Notes: generated from the letters alone by a model not told the origin. Shown: positions 13,701-24,737, numbered from the stretch's first letter. The stretch is 64,000 nucleotides of DNA from Lytechinus pictus (GCF_037042905.1 NC_087251.1:43525373-43589372); one strand, 5' to 3'. Made by a program: numbers and translations.

Positions 13701-16700
13701 GTTAAACGATTCGGATACAGCCCTTCCAAAGATTCCGGTTCATCCGATTGGCTATGGAGATGCAAAATATCTTCTAAGGTTAGTGTTTATTGTATCTTTT
13801 AATATCTTAATAAGTAGCCATCGTTGTAACACCAAACAAAGATTATGTTTCTGATTACCCTTCATTTGTATGAAAAATAATGAGAGGAGGGGGTCATGCT
13901 GAACAACAGTTTCATTTCTTTTTCATTTTCTTCAAGGAGTTAAAAACAGTAGTTATTTAAGCAAGGGTGGGGTGGCGAGATGCACTGGACCCTCCCTATC
14001 CATTGGTTCCTCGCCCGTTTAAACAATCTAGTAAATCCACCGAATTCAATCTAAATTTGATAATGATTAAAAATAAACTGTTTTGGTCATACTACTACTA
14101 CTATCCTCATTCGTGCCCTGTGGCACATAAGGCCTCCACGCTTTCTTTCCATTTTTGGCGGTCTCTAGCACAACCCCTGGCCTCATTCCAACTCTTCCAT
14201 CCGTAAGTACTTCTCTCCTTCTCTACAGTTCTCCTCCGTGTTGTTTTTGGTCTACCCCTTTTGCGTTTTCCTCCTGGATTCCATGTTAGAGCAGTGTAAC
14301 AATGATGGTCATCTTGCATTCTGAGGACATGACCTATCCAATTCCAACGTCTTCTTTTGACTTCTTGACTCATCTTGTTGAGTTGAGTGAGATTATTGAG
14401 CTCCTCCATGCCAATAATGTTTGGCCAGAATATTTGAAGCGCTTTTTTAAGGCATTGGTATTGAAACGAATCCTATCAAGGCCTTCTCGGCAAAACTAGA
14501 CATCATTATAGCTACTCCATTATGATGTAATCCATCTTCTCTCCCATAGAATATCACGGTTTCGCCTGTTCGAAGTTTAATTTTACCAAAACCGGTCCAA
14601 CGACACGCACTGATCCCCAGCACATCAAGACGATACTCCTTCATTACTTTTGCAACTTGTTCTGTCTACAACGAAAAAACAAAATGTCTAAATGTATTTG
14701 TCTACGTTATACATGTACTTAATGTATTGTGACGCTATGTTTAATTTATATTAGTGAGTTATCGGGCGATGAAGTAAATCCTGACTGGGCAGGAAATCTG
14801 GATGTAACCTACCGATACGGACCGGGATTTATCAACCCAAGAAGGTGAGAGCTTGATTAATGACTTCGAGACAAGATAGGAATGTTTCTTTGCTAAAGGC
14901 AATATTGAAACTATATCAGAATGATATAACGGTGAGACTCACCTTCAAACAAACTTACATACAATTTATGCGTGACGTAGCCCCCGTATCGTAAATTGGC
15001 CTGCTTGAATATTAAGGCATGATAATCTTCATTGATCCAAAAATCCTCGGGAACAAGCATACATCTCGTCAAAATTGACTTCTGAATTTCAGGTTGACTA
15101 AGATAATTTACGGGTTAGTTTGAGAATGACATCTGTTTTCGTTTAAAAGAACTCCGTATTTGTATTACTTGTTAATGAAAAGAAGTGAAATACATTATTT
15201 AAATCCTTGTCAAATTTAAAGACATCAAGTGTGGGTAATCTTCAATCGATTTTTTCCTTATCAGGAAGGTCAAGATGAGTATCCACACATCACGTGAGAT
15301 CAGAACAATATATGACGTCATCGGTATCATCAATGGCGCCCTGGAACCAGGTGATAAGCAACCGATCTTATAACGTTTTGCTAAGAATTCACAAAGTTTA
15401 AAAATCTGAGAATGTGTGAAGTAGCGATGTTTTCTGTTTCTGTTTATGGTAACTCCCGTAGGAACTCGGCAGGACAGCACTTTTTTGCTGGTAAACGCCA
15501 GGCTGGTATATAACCAATTACCTAGGAAACATTTTACGTCTTGGTTAATCAGTCATAGTGGCTGACTTTATAGACGACAGATATTACTCTTGGGCCTTAT
15601 AATATAATTTAAGTGGAGACAATGGCAGAGTGGTGATTCGAACTCACAACCTTGCGATTATGAGTCTAAAGCTCTAACCACTGGACCACACGACCCAGTA
15701 AGCAGAATACAAAAATGGTTGTGCTTGTGTTCACATTTGGAGCTTTTATTTTTGTCTAGTGATAATTATGGTCTTCAGTCCCTGAATAATGTACCCATTT
15801 CCTAATTACGATTTTCTTACTTTCTGATAAAAATCCATCAAACATGGTAAAATCTGTTTATCAATTTCTGTTCGACAAAACAAAATCAGATAAGCTGTGA
15901 TGAGATGATGATTGAATATATTGCCTGCATGAAGGGTTGGAATTCGTCTGAAATTTGATCGAACAAAATGAAACACACCCCCTTCATTTTTTTTGTTTGG
16001 GGTCTTTTTTTTCTCCTAGTATTGTTGTAGAGTGAATATCAAATCGGTTTGAGACCCCCTTCTGAAAAGAGAGAGAAATTAAATAAGAAAAAGTTGAAAA
16101 TTATTCACTCATTTTGTTCTTGATTCGCATAATATTGTTGATTCATTCTCGAATGCGTCCGATTTGTGATGTACTCGTATAATGTTCATCCTCCAGATCG
16201 CTATGTATTGATGGGCAACCACCGTGATGCCTGGGTGTATGGTGCTGTAGACCCTTCTAGTGGTACAGCAGTTCTCATGGAGAGTGCAAGGGTCTACTCA
16301 GAGATGACCAAAACAGGTAAATAAGCATCCACTTTCTCTCAATTCCATTATTTGTGTGTAGATGTGTGAGGGGGTATGTGTGTGTGTGCGTGTAAAAAAA
16401 ATTATGAACAAAACGTGTGAGTGGGTATTGTAACTAGCAAATCAGCTTTGTAAAATATAGACTCGTCCAATGAATGGGGAAAAAAAAGAGGATTCGGTAA
16501 AAAACAAGGCAAAAGCGATTTTGTGTCTCGCCCACTTATGAAAATAACCAGAAATATCGTGATTTGCGAGGGCACGCAACAGAATTGTATCGAAACTTCA
16601 TTGTGAAATGACTTGGATTAGATGGAATAATACTTGTAATAAGAGTTTTGCGCGCAAACTTTAATGTTGGCCTCAAAATGAACTTTGACCATACCATGTG

Positions 16701-19700
16701 ACCTCCCAACACAATAGCATACAGGTCCCCTAAGTACATCTACCATCCAAGTTTGGTTGAAAAGTGATTTACAGTTGCAGAGTTATGTGTCATAAGAGAG
16801 TCTTGCACGGAAACTTTAACGTTGACCTGAAAATGACCTTTGACCTTACCATGTGACCTCCGACTGCAGCATAACATGCAGGTCCCCCAAGTCCATCTAC
16901 CATCCCAAGTTTGGTTGAAAAGTGACTTACGGTTGCGGAGTTAGGCGTCATAAGAGAGTCTTGCATGTAAACTTTAACGTTGACCTGAAAATGACCTTTG
17001 AACTTACCATGTGACCTCTAACTGCAGCATAACATGCAGGTTCCCCAAGTCCATCTACCATCCAAGTTTGGTTGAAAAGTGACCTACGGTTGTGGAGTTA
17101 TGTGTCATAAGGTTAGTGACGGACGGACGGACGACATTTGGATCCCTAAAAATCGTGTGGTAGTAATAAAAATTCTCGCTAGGAATTTATGGTAAGCTGT
17201 CTCTGCTCATTTTATTTACAATCGTTAAAATCAAATCCATCAACATGATTAACTATGACAAAAAATTGATTATTAAATCAAAATGTATCTCATTCATGAT
17301 CAGGTTGGAGGCCTCGTCGTACGGTCATGTTCTGTTCTTGGGGAGCTGAGGAATACGGACTACTCGGATCAACGGAATTCGTTGAGGTATTTACACTATT
17401 TACACTACTATAAACTGAATAATTTTGGGAAAGAAAAACGTGATTTATTACGTTCTTTAAAAGGACAATGACATCGGTGAATAACAATTCTGATAGATAA
17501 ATTCACGTAAATGCATTGAGATGAAAGATACTTTTATAAACCAGTCTCCTCCTTCAAATACAATGGAATTATCTTTCAACTTAAAAACAAATTCGAAAGG
17601 AAAGTTCTGCAAATTCGTAATTCATAATTATTCACAATCAAAATCCCTCATATAGGTTCTTCTTTTGAATGGATTAGTTATTCATTTTTGATAGTTCAAA
17701 TAATTGTGAATTAATCAGTCTCAGTGTATCTCTTTATTCGTTTCATTATATATTTTCTTTCGTTTTTAGCCCTGCTATAGAATGAGAATGAAAATAAGGT
17801 GTGAGAATTATTTTTTTATGGAAACTCATTCCATTACAGGAGTACCAGAAAATATTAGGAGAGAGGGCTGTTGCATACATCAATACAGATATCGCTGTTA
17901 TGGGAAATTATTCTTTCAGGACTTCATCAACACCCCTGCTAGAGGGAGCCCTCTACGATGCCGCTAAGAAGGTATTCAAAACACTCACTACACATGTATA
18001 CTAGCCAATCGACATGATCGAAAAATCAGTTTGCTCTGATTTTCATGAAGCCTGATTGTGATTGGCTTATTTTTAATTGCATTGGTCGGTTGTGAAACAA
18101 CTATCTGAATCTTTCGCGCGTTTAAAACTTTTCAAATCCTTGACAACACCCTGGTGTAGAGAGTCTTATGGTTCACCATGTGGTTTAGTCTTGACGGTGA
18201 TGGTTTATAAGGTGGTACGAAGAGAAGTTGGCGAGAAATAAAATACAAAAGGAAGAGATTGGATTGGAATTGTAAGGCGAGAAAGAGACAGGGGACAGAG
18301 AAGTGTAATATTTTGTGAGGCAGTTACGCAAAAGCCTGCAAACCGTGTGGTTGAAAAGACAAAGTGATGACTTGGAGCAGAAGAGGAGATAAGTTGAGGA
18401 GTCTCGGCAGTTGTGGGTTCCTATACGATGTGGAGTCTCGACGTTCTAGGCGTTAAAGTGGAGATAACGGCTGGATGGAAATTCGAACTCATACATGTCG
18501 TAATCAGGAGTTCAATGCTCTGACCACTATAACACACGGTCACAACCATGGCCGTACGCAGAAGTTTATTTTTTTTGCTGGGGAGGGCAGGACGCATAAA
18601 CTTTTTCTCCCAAAAAAAAATAATGCGAGGGAGCGAAGCGATCGATTTTGTCATCAGGGCGCTTTGCATTTTGTGGAGTGAAATTGAAGGATTTCGTGCA
18701 TACTTTTGGTGAATTTGTGAAAATTTGCAGTAAAAGTGTAAGTTTTCCGAATTTCTGTGGGGCAACCGCCCCCCCCCCCCTCCCCCGCTGCGCATACGGC
18801 CATGGTCACAACATGGACGCCATGTCCATGGCACTATTTTCAGTTGTTTTAAGAAGATGACAGTGAGCAATAATCAAACTTTTAATCACAATACTTTTTT
18901 TTCATTGATGCTGTTAATAGGTGCCTGACGGTGAAACAGGAGAAAGAACGACATATGATGTTTGGCTTGAACGACGACCCGACAGCAGCGGCAACGGTCT
19001 ACCGATGTATGTTGATAACATTTATTTCCATTACATCGGAGAAGGAGAATCATTCGATATTATGGAAAGATTCGTCACAACTATTTTCCCATTACTAGCA
19101 CTCGGTGTAATACAGTATACCTATATTACGTCAATAAGATAACTTAATATTATGTGTCGATGCCAACATTGTGTACAAAAAAATGCATAAACTGCAAATA
19201 TAGCGTACGGGGTGAGCGATCGAAAATTTATGAAAATCTAATTCTGTGGTAGATTTTGATACAATATTCAGAACATACCATTAAATTTCACCCTTTGGTA
19301 TGTCCCTTTTTTTTTTTCTTGTTATGTTTCTCTTTTTTGTCACGGGTGTCAAGTGTCACCCAAGGCCTCCCCCTATCTTACGCCACAGCATGTAAACATT
19401 GATTTGATACTGACTCAATTTTGCAGGGTTATGCTTAAATCACTCATGGGGCCCGTAACACAAAGGTTAGCAATGATTATAGAACATTTTTCTACGATTG
19501 ATTGCATTGACTACAATGTACAATCAATCGTGAAAATCAACCGTACGATCAATCGCTATCCTTTGTGTTACGGGCCCCAGGACGCCATTGACATGATTGA
19601 ATAATACAATTTTTTTTTTAAATAATTTAAAAGTTGGCTTCTTTAAAGAGTAAAAACAATTTCTTTTGTTTCTCAAGTATCAACGTACTGGGATCCGGAA

Positions 19701-22700
19701 CTGATTTTGCGCCTTTCATGTATCGCATCGGTGTACCCTGTGTGGACCTGTCATATCAATATGACCCGGTAAGAATTATGATATATATAGATATATATTA
19801 TAGAACATCATCTATTCCAGACATAATCGCTACATATACATAAAAGAAAAATTAGTCCTGTATTGTCATTCAATGCATGTTCTGCCAAAAAAGATTAACA
19901 CACTTAATTGCATAACAGTTAAAGGTTATGAGTAGGATATGACTGGGATTTATATAATGTTATAAGGTTCTACAAGGTTTCTATAAGGCGTAGTTTCCTT
20001 CAGCAAGGAATTCATCCACAGTGTGCTCACTCGACCCAGGTGAGGTAAATGGGTACCGGCAGGAAGTAATTCCTCAAAAAGCTGTGTGCACCTGAATAGG
20101 GTACGCTGGGAAGACATTTTTTGGAACTGAAGTGGCTACCCTGGGTAAATATACCGTTATTGTTATTATTATTATTATTATCATTTTTATTATTATTATT
20201 ATTATTATCATCATCATCACTATTATTATCATTATTATTATTACTATTATTATTACTATCATTATTATAATTATTATTATCATTGTTATATGATTCAATA
20301 GATTTTCAGATCAAAGCTACAGTCACATCAACCATGGATCAACGAAGCCGACTCCAAACCGACCGATGGTATGTCATTGGTAATAACGTGATAGCTTTGA
20401 TCGGTCTGGAGTCGGCTCTGCCGGTGTGACTGAATATGGGTTGTAATGTGGGTGTATGAGATAGTGACATTTAGATAAGAAAGAAGATGATTTATATAGC
20501 ACACATATCCACCTTGTTAGATGCTAAAGGCGCTCGGTGAAACTAGTCTACCGATTCCGGTGCTCACAGATTTTTGAGGAATAACTTCCTGCTGGTACCA
20601 ATTAACCTCACCTGGGTTGAGTGAAGCACAATGTAGGTAATTTTTTTGCTAAAGGAAAACACGCCATGGCTGGGAATCGAACCCACGTCCCTCACATTGA
20701 AAGACGAGGGTTTTGACCACTAGACCACGACGCCTCCCGAAGAAGAGTGAATGAGAATAATCTAGTCCTACTGTAATTAAGTACGTAAGTAATGAACTTG
20801 ATGGAAAGACGCTGTGTTTCTATTGTGTCTTCAATGGCTTATCGTATAGGAAATGATTCTGGAGAACAGCTACAATAGAAACCAAGCATATTTATAGGTT
20901 CTAGTAGAAACCTTTTTTTCCCCGAATCAACATATAACTATATGATATCATGATCATAAACAGAGTCTTGGGATATCATCGTACCCTGTCTATCACTCCG
21001 TTTATGAGACATTCTACACTGTCAAGATGTTCCTTGATTACAACTTCTGGCGCCATCAGTCTATTGCACGGTTCATGCTTGAATTCTCGCGAAATATCGC
21101 AGACTCCGTGATTCTACCGTTTGGTGTCCGCGACTATGCAACGAAACTCAAGTCGTCAATAGACTACATTGAAAGTGAATACGGTGAGAAGATGGCGGAG
21201 CAGAATATCTATTTCGGTGAGTTTGGATAAGTGAAATACTCCGAAGTCCTTTAGGAATGTAACTTCACAAAATATTATGGCCATGGCTTTGTCAAGAAAG
21301 GCAAGAAGATAGAAAAATAACAACACCGGGACAGTCAGAGGAAATGTGGACACGTCCCTGGAAAGATTTTTTTTTTTGCCCCAATTCACCAAAACAGCAT
21401 ACCGTTTTCTTCAGAATTTAACAGGTTATCACCCACCATTGTTCAATTAAGTTATTCAAATGAACACTAGGGCCCGTTTTCTGAAGTCAACTATAATTTA
21501 GGCCATGGCCTAACTCTGTGTTAAACCTATGAGAAGCTAGACATTTCAAATTGCATTTATATCATGTTTAATTATTTTCCTATCTTTACTGGACACTTTG
21601 CTCATGTTTTCCTGATGAAGAGGACTATTTCAGTCATTATTCATTTCCAGTCAGTTATGAAGGATTTGATTGTCATATGAGCCGACAAATTGAATTTGTA
21701 GGCATATGGTTAGAAATTTTGATCGCAGTGGGCTGTCCATAATTAAACCACCTTTTTAGACCAGAGTTTGAATTAAACTCGAGCTCAGAACACAGATCTG
21801 GATATTCAGATCAGTGGTTCAGAATAAGGACTTGCGCCTCTTTGTTTCAATTTCCTTTAAAAAAAAATGAATGTAACTTAATTCCTAAAACCGGAAACTC
21901 AGTTCACGCGTATTCCTATATCCTCTGAGTGAGGGCGCTATGAGACTGTGATGTCACAAGCAAAATATATGTTATAAGTGGATCAAATGCTCTCTGCTGA
22001 ATTCTAATAAATCGCAATACAGCACCATACTCTGTACACTTCCTATCTAAAATATCCATGACTTGCCGAAAATAAGAAACGCACACTTATCCATTACCAT
22101 TGATAATGGCATTGATAGTGTGAATTTATATAGCTTACCCACTGTCCTAAGACGTTCATGGCGCTCGCTCAGCAGTAATTCATTTTCGTGTATGTAAACG
22201 AACAAACAAATCTGAAAATCAGCATCAAATTACAATTTGCAATCTTACAAAAGTTTGCTGTTGAATCCCCCCAACCGTGTTTATTCGTCTGTGTTTTTTT
22301 TCTTTTCCGCAGAATACATTGATTCAGCTGTTACAAATTTTACAGCGGCTGCTACATCATTTGAAGAACAGTTGGAGCAAGTCGATATTAATAAGTAAGT
22401 AATGAATGTCATTTTACTCGAGTATATCCAATTACAGTGTCATGATTTAATACAATACTTGCTCAGACTAAAACACTCACAAAGATGCTTAAGTTGATAT
22501 CGTAATCGAACCAGAGAATACTTTCTACATCGTAAGGTGATACATTTGTATTTTCGTAAGGCGTATATGGGTCTGTAAAATATAAGCTCTGCTTTAATAT
22601 ACATGTATAGACTCATCCACTGACCTGCTCCTCTAATTACAGATATTTGTAAAAACATATTTGTCATACACAAATTTGGTTATGACTTTGATATTCAAAG

Positions 22701-23824
22701 TACAGATATACACGTATAATAATAACATAGGATTTTAGCGCAAGTATCCACCTTGCTTGGTGCTCAAGGCGCTCCTATATTACCCCGGCTAAGCTAGTCT
22801 ACCGATTCTGGTGCGCACAGCTTTTTGAGGAATTACTTCCTGCCGGTACCCATTTACCTCACCTGTGCAGCGCAGTGTGGATAAATTTCTTGCTGAAGGA
22901 AAACACGCCATGGCTAGGATTCGAACCCACGACCCTCGGATTGAAAGGCGAGAGTCGGAACCACTAGACCACGACGTGCCCACGTATACACATGTGACAC
23001 GTTTATATCAGCATGTAATTGTGATTTTATTTTGAGTGTGTGAAAAATAAAAATAAAAAATCTTTATATTCAAACTTCACTTTAGTCCCATCGCAGTTAG
23101 ACGTGTTAATGATCAGATGATGCAACTTGAAAGGGCTTTCATTGATCCTGTTGGCCTTCCTGGCAGGAAATGGTTGAGGTAATAAATGCATTCAAATCAC
23201 TTTGTAAAAAATATTAAATTCCTTACATTTCTAGTCCAATTGAATACCGAAGCATAAAAAATGGCATGATATATCATATTCCTCAAATGATGTCAATGAA
23301 TTAGAAAGGTGAGGATGCAAGAATACAGCACATCGATGATCCGTCTAGAATCGCCTCCTTTATTTCGTTATTCTCAAAATAAATGAAATAAGTAAAGGTC
23401 ACGTGACAACACTAAAAGAGCTTAACACGGATTTGTGACATATTACAAGCAATATGAAAGAGTACTGAAAAGTAAAAATGTAATTGCCTATTTTAATTTA
23501 TTTTTGTCTTTTAAGATATTTTGCATATGTATAATTATTTGTATATCGACAGTTTTGTGTGTGTAAAATGGTAATGACAATACTAACAATGTAATATTTT
23601 ATGAATTTCGTCCCTCCTATTTGTATAGACATGTCGTGTATGCTCCTAGCAGCGTGAACCACTACGCAGGCGACGCTTTTCCCGCCCTTGTCGATGCCAT
23701 GTACCAGATTGATGACGACATTGATCAGGTGGCTCGATGGAATGCAGTCAGGGAACAAATGGCCATCGTAGCATTCACTATCCAATCAGCGGCAAGTACA
23801 CTTACTGACGTCACACAACTCTGA
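1713..23824 (+). CDS. Gene A: glutamate carboxypeptidase II-family (M28B) type II membrane peptidase, 17 exons
   Basis: Coding exons: 1713-1909, 7255-7411, 11166-11294, 12384-12512, 13248-13437, 13688-13778, 14755-14844, 15265-15350, 16197-16316, 17304-17386, 17840-17971, 18921-19006, 19678-19768, 20964-21216, 22313-22394, 23086-23178, 23629-23824. They sum to 2205 nt (734 codons plus stop), all with GT-AG borders and matching phases; human FOLH1 has 750 residues. The product is a single-pass type II protein: short cytosolic tail, membrane segment about residues 9-30, then an ectodomain with apical/PA region (about 105-335), M28 zinc peptidase and a TfR-like helical C-terminus. By alignment, zinc ligands are His365, Asp375, Glu413, Asp441 and His538; Glu412 is the catalytic base. 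The Ca2+-site TPGY and two Glu after the GAEE motif are kept. The ATG at 1713 is chosen because it gives the same short tail as genes B and C; the frame stays open upstream to 1557. Human Arg210 is kept but the S1 arginine patch is mostly lost, so substrate preference is uncertain. Introns not described separately (4, 5, 7, 10, 15, 16) show nothing beyond simple repeats. Confidence 0.93.
2075..4785. mobile_element. Foldback-type element: 2.7-kb inverted repeat built of ~185-bp tandem units
   Basis: It lies in intron 1 of gene A. The left arm carries about six direct units recognisable by aatggccgcca (near 2331, 2526, 2711, 2900, 3078, 3259). From about 3310 the same units continue in opposite orientation as tggcggccattttgaa (near 3333, 3541, 3735, 3925, 4113, 4303, 4490, 4638). 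The outermost ~90 bp of each end are inverted copies: gctgattacgaatctgaatg at left matches cattcagattcgtaatcagc at right. No coding sequence is seen. Long inverted repeats made of short tandem units define foldback elements, a type described in sea urchins as TU elements; assignment to that family is inference. Confidence 0.85.
4807..5019. mobile_element. Palindromic MITE
   Basis: Inverted ends: acactcctctaagagtgaga at left against gtctcactattagaagagtg at right. A second matched pair lies inside (gggtttacatctttt / aaaagatgtaaatccc). It is non-coding, about 210 bp, in intron 1 of gene A. The target-site duplication is not clear. From 5020 to 5728 nothing further was recognised. Confidence 0.7.
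5729..6001. mobile_element. MITE of the 'CCTTTCACAC' family, copy 1
   Basis: Ends are gccctttcacacagtaaaaa at left and acatgtgaaaaggccc at right, with cttttcacac-type termini inverted. The interior includes accaaactagaatcacgaac. Two further copies (6397-6870 and 6963-7121) sit beside it in the same intron in the opposite orientation. Confidence 0.75.
6397..6870. mobile_element. MITE of the 'CCTTTCACAC' family, copy 2, inverted and carrying an insertion
   Basis: It starts ggggcttttcacacgtgaat and ends taccgtgtgaaagggc, the reverse orientation of the copy at 5729. About 180 bp of unrelated DNA with a C-run near 6630 interrupts the family sequence between about 6490 and 6680. Confidence 0.7.
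6963..7121. mobile_element. MITE of the 'CCTTTCACAC' family, copy 3, internally deleted
   Basis: It has the same orientation as the copy at 6397: begins gggccttttcacacgtgaat, ends ttaccgtgtgaaagggc, and contains gttcgtgattctaat. It is shorter than the other two. It lies about 130 bp upstream of exon 2 of gene A. Confidence 0.75.
8372..8797. repeat. Palindromic minisatellite of TTCCGAAGGTTCG units
   Basis: The left half repeats attccgaaggttcgt and aatccgaaaacgaaataagg in direct order. At about 8630 the orientation flips and the right half carries acgaaccttcggaat and cctcatttcgttttcggatt. The whole block can fold back on itself. It is in intron 2 of gene A and non-coding in any convincing frame. 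Confidence 0.85.
8898..10990. mobile_element. hAT-like non-autonomous element, 2.1 kb
   Basis: Terminal inverted repeats are catgggcggaaatc at left and gatttccacccatg at right. The element is flanked by the 8-bp direct repeat tatatatg (8890-8897 and 10991-10998), the size hAT transposases make; this repeat is low-complexity, so it is weaker evidence than in the other elements. The interior has repeated gctcgcgcttcgcgctcgca modules (for example near 10540 and 10755) and no transposase. Near the right end (about 10870-10960) are a C-run and ggctggatccgcccctg, apparently a fragment of another hAT-like MITE. Confidence 0.7.
11401..11654 (+). repeat. tRNA-derived SINE, family 1
   Basis: The head is tRNA-like: an A-box-like segment gtggtccagttgttagg, CAT at the anticodon position, and the B box gagttcgaatccc. 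It is followed by a body shared with the inverted copy at 15437-15697, including gccattgtctccact, tgactgattaac and aacagaaa. It lies in intron 3 of gene A. The anticodon stem is mismatched, so this is a SINE and not a working tRNA gene. A short fragment resembling the 47482 MITE follows near 11810-11865. Confidence 0.8.
14098..14645 (-). pseudogene. RTE-type LINE remnant: endonuclease and RT-tail fragments fused
   Basis: On the minus strand 14644-14447 encodes an AP-endonuclease-like segment ([13 protein letters not shown], then [20 protein letters not shown]). Frame-shifted and directly after it, 14409-14107 encodes the distal end of a non-LTR reverse transcriptase ([35 protein letters not shown], then [10 protein letters not shown] at the stop). 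The order is correct for one element, but almost all of the reverse transcriptase between them is missing. It is inert and sits in intron 6 of gene A, antisense to it. Assignment to the RTE clade is from remembered motif context. Confidence 0.85.
15437..15697 (-). repeat. tRNA-derived SINE, family 1, antisense copy
   Basis: Reverse-complement copy of the element at 11401-11654: the tRNA head (ggtcgtgtggtccagtggtt, B box gagttcgaatc) lies at the right end and the aacagaaa tail at the left. It is in intron 8 of gene A. Confidence 0.8.
16620..17125. repeat. Minisatellite-like repeat, about three ~150-bp units
   Basis: Units share aaaatgacctttgacc, ccatgtgacctc, catctaccatcc and aagtttggttgaaaagtg. 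Spacing is about 150 bp across intron 9 of gene A. The motif set resembles the 163-bp-period repeat at 25877-27235, but the units are not the same sequence. Confidence 0.75.
18415..18546 (-). repeat. tRNA-derived SINE, family-1-like, degraded
   Basis: The minus strand reads tgtgttatagtggtcagagc (A-box region), then gagttcgaatttcc (B box), then cgttatctccact, matching the family-1 layout. The hAT-like element at 18547 begins directly at its 5' end. Confidence 0.55.
18547..18804. mobile_element. hAT-like MITE with perfect 8-bp TSD
   Basis: Terminal inverted repeats are catggccgtacgcag / ctgcgcatacggccatg. The flanking direct repeat gtcacaac is exact (18539-18546 and 18805-18812). It is 258 bp, non-coding, in intron 11 of gene A. 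Confidence 0.9.
19448..19578. mobile_element. Hairpin MITE, GGGGCCCGTAACACAAAGG ends
   Basis: The ends ggggcccgtaacacaaagg and cctttgtgttacgggcccc are perfect inverted copies. The interior (tacgattgattg / caatcaatcgt) is also palindromic. It is in intron 12 of gene A, about 100 bp before exon 13. A related end fragment lies near 25340-25360. Confidence 0.85.
19985..20290 (+). repeat. 5'-truncated tRNA-Glu-type SINE (family 2) with (ATT)n tail
   Basis: It contains the family-2 body segments acccaggtgaggtaaatggg, accggcaggaagtaattcct and gctgtgtgcacc, without a tRNA head. A long (ATT)n/(ATC)n tract (about 20155-20285) follows, as expected of a SINE tail. It is in intron 13 of gene A. Confidence 0.65.
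20320..20432. mobile_element. Short MITE, CAGTCACA ends
   Basis: The ends cagtcacatc and ggtgtgactg are inverted, with an inner pair gccgactccaaaccgacc / ggtctggagtcggc. A diverged relative lies at 27402-27492, upstream of gene B. Confidence 0.7.
20480..20738 (-). repeat. tRNA-Glu(TTC)-derived SINE, family 2
   Basis: The minus strand begins gggaggcgtcgtggtctagt (A box), has TTC in the anticodon-loop position (gtctttcaatg), and the B box gggttcgattccc. The body contains acccaggtgagg and the segment near tggatatgtgtgctatat. Related copies are at 22715-22982 and 57650-57938. It is in intron 13 of gene A. Confidence 0.85.
21472..21800. mobile_element. MITE-like repeat shared with gene B intron 6
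   Basis: It contains gggcccgttttctgaagtc, gcctaactctgtgttaaac and gaccagagtttgaattaaac. A diverged copy in gene B intron 6 (31693-32010) has ggctaactctgtgctaaa and ggccagagtctaaaatttaa in the same order. Ends are only weakly inverted. A further fragment is near 28455-28540. Confidence 0.55.
22715..22982 (-). repeat. tRNA-Glu(TTC)-derived SINE, family 2
   Basis: The minus strand has cgtcgtggtctagtggttcc, gcctttcaatcc in the anticodon arm, and the B box gggttcgaatcc, followed by the family-2 body. It lies in intron 15 of gene A, about 100 bp before exon 16. Confidence 0.85.
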
Positions 23825-24168
23825 ATATTTCTCCTTCTCGAACCATATATATCGGATTCTCTATCTTTGTCATTTAATCGCGGGGGGGGGGGGGCTGGAT
23901 GACACAAGTATAGATTGCAAATTAAAAATGATTTGATAGACTTTTGACAATATTACCTTTACTACAGTTACGTACGTAAGCATGTTCTGTTATGCATAAC
24001 TAAACTTCACACGATCACAGGAAACTCGTTTCTTTACTTATTTTAATTTTTTCTGTTATTTTTTCTAATATAATTACAAAAGGGTGTTTTTCAGTCGTTT
24101 CACGTGTATATAAGAATGATATATCCTATCCATTGCTATTAGTAATCTGTTTTATATGTTTTGAATTA

Positions 24169-24174
24169 AATAAA
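24169..24174 (+). promoter_or_regulatory. Candidate polyadenylation signal of gene A
   Basis: AATAAA about 345 nt after the gene A stop codon, the first canonical hexamer noticed downstream. It lies just before a MITE at 24192. Use is not proven. Confidence 0.45.
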
Positions 24175-24191
24175 ACAATGTTTTTAATGTA

Positions 24192-24356
24192 CACTGTAAA
24201 AAATGAAGTGCTAATTTAGCACTTACAGTGCTTGTATAGTGACTGCACTACGAGTGCTAATTGTCTAGTTTAAATTTGAGCTAGAAATTCAGCACTCGTA
24301 GTGCAGTTACTATACAAGCACTGTAAGTGTAAATTAGCACTTCGGTTTTTACAGTG
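24192..24356. mobile_element. MITE with CACTGTAAAAA ends and TA target site
   Basis: The ends cactgtaaaaa and tttttacagtg are inverted and flanked by TA on both sides (24190-24191, 24357-24358). Inner arms aagtgctaatttagcacttac and its inverted partner give a 165-bp near-palindrome. It is intergenic, just 3' of gene A. Confidence 0.85.
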
Positions 24357-24601
24357 TATATTTTATTTTAATTAATGAATCAAAGCATCCACAGAGTATT
24401 ATTTATGCTCACCAGAAAATAAAAGACAAGCACTTTGGATATACATACGCCCATAGATTAATTTTCCTAACAAAAGAAAATTTGATAGTTACGATTATTC
24501 TTATCATAATTGTTATCATTTAAAAAGTAATGTAGAGAAAAATTGTGCAGATTAAGAGATGTCAATATCGCAAAAGACAATATTGCTGGAAATACTTTCT
24601 A

Positions 24602-24737
24602 TAAAGGGATGCTCCAGGCTGAAAATAGTATGATTTGAACAGAAAAATGTTGATGTAATTTTCAGCATCATGATCTGTTTATAATTTCACTCTATTTCTT
24701 TAGATATAAATATTTTCAGCCCGGAGTACCCCCTTTA
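24602..24737. mobile_element. MITE with TAAAGGG ends
   Basis: The left end taaagggatgctccaggctg and right end cccggagtacccccttta are inverted with small differences; gctgaaaata / tattttcagc completes the pair. About 136 bp, intergenic. Confidence 0.75.
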
